Part shown: positions 45,901 through 57,900 of the stretch, one piece after another
Numbering within the stretch: position 1 is the stretch's first letter
Layout: each line of letters begins with the position of its first letter
DNA from: Durusdinium trenchii
Lineage: Eukaryota > Sar > Dinophyceae > Suessiales > Symbiodiniaceae
DNA: 64,000 bases
Direction: 5' to 3'
Assembly: GCA_963970005.1 (NCBI GenBank)
Contig: CAXAMN010003714.1
Coordinates: 1,615-65,614, forward strand
Made by a program: the position numbers and the translations under genes
The notes under the pieces: generated by a model
Database searches by the model: none
The model's input: only the letters and a program-made list of their open reading frames with translations
What the model was told of the DNA's origin: nothing

Positions 45901-48900
45901 TTATGGGTTGAAAAGTTGGAGAATGGTGTAAATCATATAAACACCACATAAACCATACAAAACAGTGTGTTTTATGGTTTTTGAATATGATTTGTACCCT
46001 TCTCCAACAATATGGATTTAATATGTTGTTTAATACAGAAAACATACAGTGGCTCCAGAGCTCCAGGTTTTGTGGGGCACGAAAACACCCGTATCAGGAA
46101 TATTGAAGAGGAGCCCCAAAACCGGATCCTTGAGATCTTCCAGGGGCGGCTGCATGGTCACAGGAAGGGCAAAGTGAGCACCCAACAGTACCGCATAATC
46201 CAATTGCGGCTTCATAAAAAAGGTGTAAAACAACTATAACACCAGATCATATCCAAAGTAGAAATACTCTTCACCTGCAGGCTTCCGACCTCTAAAATCT
46301 ACATAAAGATACATATAATTCGAACATGTTTGAACAAGACTTTATCGGCGGCGATCAAAATATGTTGTGACTCTTCCAGATCACCAGAACAATGTTTACT
46401 GTACATCCAGCACTTGCATTGACAGGTTTCTCCAACTATTCTAATTTTCTTTTGCTGGGTCTCCAACCTCGGGGTATTTACAGCCTGTCATGTCGGTAGA
46501 ATCCGTTTTCCTCAAACAATGCGTAACGGGGTGAAGACGGGTTTGTTTGAAAGTTCGCTCGGGGGGGTTTGGTGGATTCCGTGCCAAGCTCTAAATAGGA
46601 ATATGAGGTAGGCCAGTCAGAGAATATTAATAAAATCGCTACTCGGCCAAACACCCGAAGCCAAAACACGCATTCAGAAAAGAACGCACCCCAGATAGCA
46701 TGTTGCTTTCCTGCGCAAAACACAAGTTAGGAGACAAACTCGAAGGACAGAACTGCAGCGGCAGAAAAAAAAACAAGCAGGGAGGAACAGAAGCAGGAGG
46801 GCATCTGCAGATCCCAAAGGGAAACAAGCAGGAAACTTGGGACAGGACAGCAGCGGCAACGCCCACATCAAACAGGGAGACAGGTAAGTCAGGTAAGTAT
46901 GGAGACACACTTGGGAAGCAATTGGGAAGACAAGACAGAGCAGCGACAGCGCCATAACGATCCGGACGTCATAAAGCAAGACAAACTTTGGACAAAGAAC
47001 AAACGGTAGCCTGCATCGGACATGTTCATACATGTTCTGGCTTGTAAACCACGACATTGCCAAAGCCGCGCGAGGTGCGCGCTGACTTGTAACTCGGAGT
47101 GTCAGGCCTGGTCAAACCGTTGCATTTTTGTTCATGGCTTGTGAGGTGCTTGCAATCGCTGGTTCTCACCACTTGTTTTCTGCTGGATAGAGGTGCCCAC
47201 GACAGCATCCAACAGAGTGGCAACCAACTATATAACAAAACAGTTCCCCAAATGCCAAAGAGACTCCAAAGAGTGTCCTACAAGAAGGTCCACCTAAAGT
47301 GTTGCGCACATGTGTCGCACAACTGTCACAACAGGCAGCTTCTAATCACCAAGAGTTTCCTACAGGTCCTACAGAGAAACAACATCACACAACGGTTCTA
47401 CATGGTCCACCATCATTCAGGCAAGAGTCAGCAAAACTGTTACACAAAACTGTGTCCCACATTAGGGTCCTAGAAGAGTGTCGCACGAGTGTCCTACAAA
47501 CATGTTATTCAAGAGTGGCAAGCAACGGTGACCCAAGAGAGCGTCATGCAAAAGGTTTGAGCGGTTTGAAATATCAATAATCAGCATGTGTCTTGCATTC
47601 GGGTTCGTGGGTTCAAGCACCAACATTCCGTATCTATTTCTACATTCGAGGTGAGTCCCCAGACCTTTCGCAATCTGCTCGGAGAAATTCCTCAGAACCC
47701 AAACGTGACAACAAGGCACAAGTCAATCGCGCCAAGTGCGGCCTGTCAAACGTGGCGTGGTTTCCCAGCAAACCTGGCTGTACCTCAGCTTTTGTAAAAA
47801 CAATTCTGACTTGAAGCAATGCCAAGGTTTGAAGGCCTAGAATTTAAAAATTAGAAGGGCACAAAATCCATCAACGCCCAAAGATCACCAAGTTTGTTCT
47901 GGAGGGGTGTCCTGAGTGACACTTTCGAGAAATTGCAGAAAAGTCGATTTGCCTTACTTGCTGAGCGTTGGGCCCTGTAAGCAATATGCGAGAGCGAGCA
48001 TTGATTCGGCGCAAAGCACGACCAAACTGGCACGAAGGGTTCTTGATTTGGTGCCCTTCATCCACGATGATCACATCCCAGGGCCTTGAACACCGAAGTG
48101 ACAAAGGAAGTGCAGCATGAAAGAAAGAACGCTCAATGGAAGCGAGGTCCCATAGTTCTGTTCAGGTTTCAACTTGGAACGCTGCTGCTGTTCGTCAGGT
48201 GGACAAGCATCTGGCCTGAATCAGTTCGGCCGCTTCAAACCTTCTGCGCGCCGGCTATGTTTTTAAGATGCTCGTTTTGGCCACTGAGAACCATGTCAAA
48301 TCAAGCCATTTACAACTTGTACATGCAAGGTTGAGTCCTCAGAATGTCTAGCATCCCACCCAAATTTATGCGGTGCAATCCGAGCACCGAATTTTCGACT
48401 CTTCAGGCCACATCCTCATTGATGTGTTGGCCGACGCGTTGTTCAGTTGGCCTCCGAGTGGTCGCTCATCACGATGATAGCAAATTCTGCGACAGCCTGA
48501 CGTGAGGGCGTTGACCTTGATGGAGTTGAGAAGGCCTTGCCGGTACAGTAGACATTCTCAGTCTTGAAGCTGTCCTTCATCGCCGTCTCATTTTCTTGTC
48601 GCCTCTGAAATTCCACGGTCGTTTCTGTTCTCGCCTTGTTCACCTGGCTCTAACTTGTCTTCCAGCAGGCCTTCCAAATCAGCCTGTGCGTTTTTCGGCG
48701 CGCCTTTTCCGACTCCACTGCCCAGGCCCTACTGCCTTACTGCTTCGCTGCGTCATGCCAACCGTAACTGATCTCGTGGTCAAACGCTCCTCCCTGAACC
48801 TGCGCCATCATCTCTGCTTGAACTCTTCAGGCGGCAATGCGAAAGCTGCCATCGACGACCCGGCCGGTCAAGAAACACGCACCGACTCGCGACCTTCTGG

Positions 48901-51900
48901 TCTACTGAAACAGAAAGCCGCCGATGTTCAATCTACTGAACCTCCAGGTTCAACTTCTTCCGAAGATCTTTTTGAACAGCTGTCAAGGCCGCGCCATCGA
49001 CCGCCAGGCGATCACGGTTCCAGGCTCACCAGTGGTGAGGCCGCAGCGAAGCCCTCTTCAACGGTCACTGAGCTTTCCACGCCAAACTCACATGCCAAAT
49101 TGCGTCCATACGTTGCCGGTTGAGCGCCTTAGAGGCGTCCTAAAAGATTGACTTGAGAAGTTTGTGAGGCTAAGCTCTGCCAGCCATTGACATCTGTTCT
49201 TTCATATCACTCACGGTTTTAAAGGGCGAAGCTCACCGCGTTGGCACTCATGAAGTTGCCGTGATAGATCCAGTCTTCGCCACCTCGGCTCTGCAGGTCG
49301 AAGAACGCTGGAGTTTCCGCGTCGTTTTCCTTGGGGTTGCAAGACGTTGCCGATTCGACTGACGTACCTGTGATTATTGCGTTGTGTTGGAGCCATCGAT
49401 GAAGCCCCACTGGGCTTTCGCTGAGCTCCGCGCAGCGAAGAACTGTTGCCAAAATGAAGCCCTCTGAACTTTTGGCATGCTGCGGCCAGATGCCAGGCGT
49501 TCGCTCAAATTTAAAGCAAATCCAACTGAAGAAGATTTTCCAGCGTACTCCTTAGTTCTACTGTGTTAGAACCGGGTTCCCCACATGGCTATATGGCCAT
49601 CGTTTTCATCCCAAACCAAGAACCCCTTGTGCTCAGCGGAAGCAACTCTGGAGCTGAGATGTGGAACCTTTGATGCTGCGCAGGATGCCAAGATGGTAAA
49701 CGTTTTCTGATTTCACGCGCCTCCTCCATGGCAAAGTCAACAGGCTTTCGGGGAACATCCAGGGTCCCGTGGGCCAATTCGCGAAGCTTTCGTTGCGCAC
49801 CGCGCAATAGGATCATCGTCGCCGTATCTGCACCAAAAAGTTGCGCAATCCTTTTTGCTCTCAAGTTTCTCCATCGTGGAATTTGTAGAAGGAGTCGAAG
49901 ACTGCGCAGCTATAGCGTCGATTCCATTCCATGATCGCCCGTGGCAAATTAGCTAACAGGTTCCAAGCCCCCATTGAATTTTGCCCAGGGGGCTCGTTCC
50001 AGGTTCCCATCCACTCTTCCGGGCAGCGCCTGTCCAAGTCTGGGCCATGTGCGCTGACATCCTCCCTCCACGCCCCTCATCCATGAACATGGTGTCGCCA
50101 TGTGTCGCGTTTGGTTTTGAAGTAGTTCGTGATGAAGGTGTAGTAGTGGTCAAAGCCATCAGCCGCCGCCGTCCACTACAGCAGCAAAGTCAGTGCGGCG
50201 TGGCGCCGTCGGACACAGCTGGGCAACACGCCCAGGTGCGCCACCGTGCTGGCCATGTTTTCCATATGCTTGCTTGGGTCACTCAAGATTACGTCGCATC
50301 AAGTGAGTTGCAAACTGTGCATGTACAGGGTGGAACCTTCGCAACGTCTAACATCTTTCCATCAAAGACATTGAAGAAGACTTCGCAAAGGTTCAGGCCC
50401 TGATACTTCTTCTTCAGTTGGGCTGTCATCGTCGCGGCAACCACGCCTCTGTTGGACACGGCGGCGGGCAATCCACTTGGGCAAGATAATTGACGCAAGA
50501 AACGCGCGCGAACTGGTCCGGCATGTGCATTGCAAAAGCGCGTAGCTCAAGTGGTTTGACCATGTTTGACCTTAGAAGGGGAAGCTGCCTGGTGGTTCTT
50601 TTCCGCTTTCGTGGCAGGGCGCTTGCTTCTGTCCGGCCAGCAGTGCCTCACTGCAAGTATGGCAAATCAAGGAACCCAGGCGCAAGGAGGTTTCATGCTG
50701 CTATCTTCACGCCGTGTCAACTGCTTGTGTCCATTGCAACTGTCGATGCACACGCCCGCGCATCAATAAAACGCAATAAATAAATACATAATGACACCAC
50801 CGTAGACCCCAAACAGTTTGTGTTTTTCAATATCGGAACACTCTGCGCCTAGAGTTTGCGACGTCCAGAGCTGGGAGACAAAGGATTGCAAGGCAGAGGC
50901 GGCCACAGCAGTCCAGAGCTGGGAGACAAATGTAGACACAGGGAGACAACTGTAAAGGATTGCAAGCGACATGCAGCCCAGAGCTGGGTGACAAATAAAG
51001 ATTGCAAGGCAGAGGCGGATACAGTAGTCTAGAGCTGGGAGACACACGCAAAGGCTTGCGAGGACACATGTAAAGGATTGCAAGGCAGAGGCGGACACAG
51101 CAGTCAGAGCTGGGAGACAAATGTAAAATTAAGGCAGAGGCGGACACAGCAGCCCAGCGCTGCGAGACAAATGCAAAGGATTGCAAGGCAGAGGCGGACA
51201 CAGCAGCCAGAGCTGGGAGACAAATGTGAAGGATTGCACGGACACAACAGTCCAGAGCTGGGAGACACATGTAGACACAGGGAGACAAATGATAATGTAA
51301 AGGATTGCAAGGGACACGCAGCCCAGAGCTCTGGGAGACAAATGTAATATTGCAGGGCAGAGCAGCTGGGAGACAAATGTGAAGGGTTCGGGACAACAAG
51401 GGAGACAAGAAGGGAGACAAGACGGGAGACAAAGGGAAACAAGGCGGACACAATGACCAACAAGAAGGGAGACAAGAAGGGAGAAGAAAGGAAACAGAAG
51501 GGAGACAAGACTGACACAATGACCAACAAGAAGGGAGACAAGACCGGAGACAAAGGGAAAGACAAGGCGGACACAAGGACCAACAAGAAAGGAGACAAAA
51601 GGAAACAAAAGGGAGACAAGACGGACACAGTGCAGAGACAAAAAGAAACAGAAGGAAGACAAGGCGGACACAATGACCAACAAGGAGGAAGACAAAAGGA
51701 AACAGAAGGGAGACAAGACCGGGGGCAAAAGGGAAGCATGCGGACACAATGAAGGGAGACAAGAAGGCAGGCGGACACAATGACAAACAAAAAGGGAAAC
51801 AAGAAGGGAGACAAGACCGGAGACAAAGGGAGGCAGAAGGGACGAGGCAGGCACAATGACCAACAAGAGGGAGACAAAAAGAGACAAGACAAAAGATAAC

Positions 51901-54900
51901 AGAAGGGAGACAAGACGGACGCAATGATGAACAAGAAGGGAGACAAGACGGACACAATGACCCACAAGGGAGACAAGACCAGAAACAAAGAAAGAATGAA
52001 GGGAGACAAGGCGGACACAGTGACCAAGGGACACAGTGACCAACAAGAAGTGGAACACGATAACCAAGAAGGGAGACCAAGGGAGACAAGCCGGACGGAA
52101 GGCGGACACGCTGTCCGGCAGCCACGGGCACTCTTAGAAAGCATTTAGAACCCCTAACAGTAGCCTGTTTGGGGAAGTGCAGAAATCACCTGGGGGACAA
52201 ATGCGTAGAGATGCTGGAAAGGGCAAAAGGGCGGATGCCAGCAGTGCAAGCGCCGAACCTGGAAAACATTATACCAGTGTAGACCTCAAACAGAGCAATG
52301 TTCAAAAATGAGATCTCCGAACAATATGGCCAGCAGTATTTCCTAGAGGAAGAAAACTATAGTCCACCATGTAGACGCACATACAAGATTCAAAGGGAAA
52401 GCATTAAAATTCTGTTTTTCATTGACTTTACAATGGGACGCCGTACAAGGGCTAAAATTAATCGGCCCAGCATCCAGCCAAGCCCGGGGATACAAAGCAT
52501 CCAGACAGGCCATGGGAAACAAGTGGAAGACAAGTGAGCTTACTGGGAGCCAAGTCGAGACATGTGCATCCATCTCGGACGGGTAAGGGTTTGCCTCCGT
52601 GGAGCCAGCGCACTCCAGAAATCTGGCGGGTTCTGGTAAGGACCCAGAAGCTAGAGTGCCTTTGCTGGGTCTCACTCACTCACTCACTCACTCACCAGCA
52701 GTGACAGAAAGGGCCGACGCATCTTGAGAAAGAAGTGAGAAACCCTACGCAACGGCAACGCTTGGGGAATGAATGGAAATGTTGCATCGCCAGCGGAAAA
52801 GGGCGGACACCAGCAGTGACACATCTTGGAGACAAATGAACAGAAATGGTACATGGCCAATGGAAAAGGGCGGACATCAGCAGGGACAGACCTGGGAGAC
52901 AAATGAATAGAGATGCTAGATGGGCCAGCGGAAAAGGGCGGACGCCAGCAGTGACAGACCTGGGAGACAGATGAACAGAAATGCTACATGGCCAGGGGCG
53001 GACACCACCAGTGACAGACCTGGGAGACAAATGAATAGAAATGTTGCATCGCCAGCAGAAAAAAGGCGGACATCAGCAGTGACAGACCTGGGGAGACAAA
53101 TGAATAGACACGCTGACATGCTACATGGCCAACAGAAAAAAGCTGACACCAGCAGCGACAGACCTGGAAGACAAATGAATAGAAATGTTACATGGCCAGC
53201 GGAAAAGGGCGGACACCACCAGTGACAGCGGACACCAGCAGCGACAGACCTGGGAGACAAACGCATAGACATGCTACATGGCCAACGGTAAAGGGCGGAC
53301 ACCAGCAGTGACAGACCGGAGAAATGGATTACATGGCCGGCGGAAAAGGGCGGACACCAGCAGCGACAGACCGGAGACAAATGCATAGAAATGACAGTGA
53401 CAGACCTGGGAGACAAGTGAATAGAAATGCTACATGGCCAGCGGAAAAGGGCGGACACCAATAGAAATGCTACATGGCCGGCGGAAAAGGGCGGACACCA
53501 GAAGTGACAGACCAGGGAGACAAATGAATAGAAATGCTACATGGCCAGCGGAAAAGGGCGGACACCAGGAGTGACAGACCTGGAGACAAATGAATAGACA
53601 TGTTGCATCGCCAGCGGAAAGGGCGGACACCAGCAGTGAAATGCTACATGGCCAGCGGAAACCGGCAGACAGCAGGAGCGACAGACCTGGGAGACTGGGA
53701 GACAAATGAATAGAAATGCTACATGGCAAGCGGAAAAGGGCAGACACCAACAGTGACAGACTTGGGAGACAAGTGAGTGTGTAGAAATGCTACATGGCCG
53801 GCGGAAAAGGGCGGACACCAGCCAGCAGTGACAGACCTGGGAGACGAATGAATAGAAATGCTACATGGCCAGCGGAAAAGGGCGGACACCAAACAGTAAA
53901 CTGCGAAAAGGGCGGACACCAGCAGTGACAGACCTGGGAGACAAATGAATAGAAATGCTACATGGCCAGCGGGAAAGGGCGGACACCAGCAGTGACACAA
54001 AGGGCGGACACATCTTAAGAAAGAACTGAGAACCCCTAACAGTAAACTGTTTGGGGAAACATATATATATATTATATACGCATATAGGTACAATATAAGC
54101 TGAAACCGCTTTAACGTTTCACCGCTAAAGCCGCGCATATACAAATACAAATAGAAACGCATCAGTTTTTTTTAAAACGTGTAAATGAATACTTGGTTAC
54201 AGGCGGTTACGTGGCGCCCCCCCACCCTGGTACCACGCCCTTCATGGTGCTACCTGAAGCGTGGAGGGAGCATCCGCGTCGCACTTCATAGTAGAACAGC
54301 TCGACAACAGGGTGCCCCGGAAGCGCAGTAGGACTGCGGGAGTGATTGAAAAAAAGCAAATCCCAGATTGTGAGAAACACTGCGGGCCTTGCAGCAGACG
54401 AAGATTATGAGGATGAGGATAGTGATGGGAAGACAACGCAATTGTTTTTATCCCACGGCGCAGGGTAGCCGCAGGTAGAAGATTGGAAAGACTTGCAATG
54501 AAACAAAAAAACAAAAATTGACAACGTCATCGGGCCCAAGGAAGCCACATATAAGCAGGTTGATGTCCGCTGCAATCTAGCGTTCGCGGTCAAGCCACTG
54601 CGAGCGAGCCAGCGCTTGTGGTTCAGGCCCGGCAGTCCCCACTGCGATCCGGAGACGGAGGAGGAGGAAGAGGATGCGGTGGGACGGGACACCTCTGATG
54701 AACTGATAAACCTAACAACCGTCACCGGGCAGGTGGGGATTGGGAAAAGAAAACATTACCAATGAAAACGCAAGGCTCATACAGGCTGAAGCTCCAGCGA
54801 CAGGAAGAAAACGCAACAGTTGTTTTTTTGAAACAATTGTGAAGCATGAGATTTGATAAGTGGACGTGACTTGGCTTGAGAATTGAGGGAGAAAATATTT

Positions 54901-57900
54901 TTTTGAGCGAACAAACAAACATTCCTGGACTTCCCATCTAACCTTTCCATTTACAGTATGTTTTTGAAAGTTGTTGAGAACCAATCAACAATAAATAGTA
55001 ACATTTGGTCTACCATCGCTGGCAAGCCTAACGACAAAGTTTCTAGCGTTTTCTTGTGGTGGTCCTTTCTCGCCGGTGAATACTCTAGTTGACATGGGTA
55101 AGCAGAGGGAGAATGGGGCGTACTATACGGATAAGCTAGACATGAACATCTTGAAAGCGGGCGCTCAGGTGCTCAGGGTGAGCCCACAGAGTGCCCCCTG
55201 TGGACCCGTTGAACGGGGGTATGTCTTCGTCCCTGCGCCCGGGTCTCAGAGTAGTCCACAGCGGACAAAGTAGGCTCAGGCCAAAGTCATTTGCCAAGAC
55301 CTGACGAAGTATTGAATACAAGTAGGCAGTCTTCGGACACGCGCGGTCTAAGCAGCCAGCCATTTGGCACGGCGTACGTGGCCGCAGCGGCCGAAGATTG
55401 TTCAAGGTTCATTGTAACCTAGATTGGCGCCCATAGAGGGAATCACTCCTCTGGCTCAAGCAGTACTACATCGAGAACTGCTCCACGTACATGGGCTCCT
55501 GGATCTCACTCTCGGTATGCTTCGTTTTCGGTTTGCCATCACCTCACCAATTTCTTGGAGCAGGTGACTTGCCCTCATCTTCGGACGCAACTTCGTGGAT
55601 TAGACTCCACCATTCTACAGGCCACTCAAGCCGTCAACACCGCTCTCAACTACACCCAGGAATTAATGACTTCCTTTGGTTTGATTCATACTCTGCCTCA
55701 GAGTCCTGAACAACTTGCCATTGAACTTCGTGGCCGTACCTCGTTTTTGGATCCTCGTACTTTCTCTCTCCTGTCGCGCATACATCCAGAACCCCCACTA
55801 CTTGGACGCGACCTACCTCGGCGACGACTACTCTCGTTTCACTGACATTGTCGCCTCTTCGTTTGAAAGCAAGGTCCATGCCTTTGACTCTTTGACCTTA
55901 GCTACACCTTTCACCTGACCTTTATGTATCACCTCACGGTTGTCCTAGTATTTTCGAGTTGCGCTCTTCTTGATCGCATGGATGTTGGGCTCTAGCTCTG
56001 CACATGGATCTTATTTCCATAATCTTACACAGGTCCTCATGTGTCTTCATCACACGACAGGATGACATATAATTTTATCTTTTCATTTTTGTCCTTGGAT
56101 CGACATGCTTTCTGACTTGGATTTCCTCGCCACGCCGACTGATCGCTCCTCCTCGGAATCCCCACGTCAACATCGCTACCGGGACCATGAACGGCATTCT
56201 TCACGTTCCAGGGATCGTCCTCCTCCACCTGGTGAAGATGTGGGGACTATGGCAATGGCAATGAAGATGATCCCACAACTACACCTGCTCCGGCTGCAGC
56301 ACCCACTGCCCATGCACCTCCCCAACGTCTGACGACTCCTACACCTCGGGGACCGCCCCACGTCCGGGCCTCAGTTTTCGTCCTCGTCTTTCGGTGGCGC
56401 CGCCCGCGAGTACGAGCACCACTATATTCCCCGTCGCCGGCGCTTTTCCACCCTTCACATCTCACTCTTCCACCACTTCCACCTCCAGCTACACCTCCTC
56501 CTCACATCCCAGAACTTCCTGCTCGCAATCGTGATCACGATCCTCCTCGTTCTCGAGACTGCCATCGGGATGATCGCGGACGAGCTGACCGGGATGGACA
56601 TCGCTCCTGAACGTCGTTCAACTGGACATGATCGTGATCGTCATCGTGGCCGTCGAATTCACCATCACGTGATCGTGCTCGAGGCGGTGAGGATCGCACC
56701 TCGAGATAACACTCCCCCACGCGATCGCTCTCGAGGCCGTGAACACCACACCTCTCGTGATCACCATCGTGGCCGTGAACACCGTTTCCCCTCGCGAGAC
56801 CGTCATCGTGACCGCGATCGGACTCACCGGCGCTCCATTTCGCACCCTCGTACTCATCGCAGTACATCGAGACGGAGCTCGCAGCGGTCGCTCTCCACGA
56901 GATTCAAGGACTGGACGGCCGGCTCACACTACTTCCACAACTTTGACTTGCCCTGCCTCCGAACAGACACCTAACCCGTACGACTGACTCCTGGCCCAGG
57001 GGATGCAGCATCCAACCACGAGAACCTCGAAGATGATACCTCCACACCTTCTCGATCTGTAACACCACCACAGGCCTTTCCCACCTCTATACACCTTCAT
57101 TTTACTGTTGTCTATGAGGCTGCAGAACTTCAACTTCTTCGTCAACAAGTTCGACAACATTCGTTTTCTTTCCAGGCTGCTCCCTCCACAATTTCATCCC
57201 TTCTTTCAATCCTTTCCCCTTCGTGCCTCCCAGTTTCGACTTTTCCACTTTCCACCAACCGCCGCCCTCCGCACTTCCTTCCACCCACTCCCACTGAACC
57301 TTCTGCTGCTACCGGTCCTGGCACTTCGACGAGGATTACTGGACCACTCGACCACCTCGTGAACCGGAAGGTGATGCTATATCCTCCCTCGCCGACCTAT
57401 CGTCTTCGGCACCAGCGCCCAGTGGCGTTCCTGCAGTCCCAGCGGAACCACCTCGCTGGAAAGTTCGGTGGGAATCCCGTCGCCCTAGCCTTGACACCTT
57501 GGAGACTTCTGGCCACGCTATACGCCTCGTTGGTGATTTCCTTGGGATTCGTTTGGGTCCTGGTCCTCAACAACATATTTGGACCATTCCTTTTTGGCTT
57601 CACGGCACTGCCACCGACGATTTCTGGCCCCTGATTCACAATCATCAGTTTCAGGACTGGGATCGATTTTTGCACCTGGTTCAACCTTCTTTGCTAATCT
57701 TTGTCGGGACGACCAGTTACCGCGCAGCTGGGAAGAATGCGTGGCTCCAATCCTCCCTCCACGTCGCTTAATCCGTATTGCTTTGGACGCTCTCATTCGC
57801 CTTCTACCCATGGCCTTTCGACGGTTGGAGATCACACAAGGCAAACTTTGCCGCCTGGTACTTCTGCGCACTTTGCCTGACAGTTTTCGCCGCGCCAATC

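Noticed and set aside
50827..52144. Overlapping 434-, 346- and 326-codon minus-strand frames resembling membrane proteins
   Set aside because: All three frames of the same strand are open in the same minisatellite, so openness reflects the repeat.
52700..54060. Regularly spaced repeats, considered as a CRISPR-like array
   Set aside because: Units are directly tandem with degenerate, not unique, spacing sequence, and the genome is eukaryotic.
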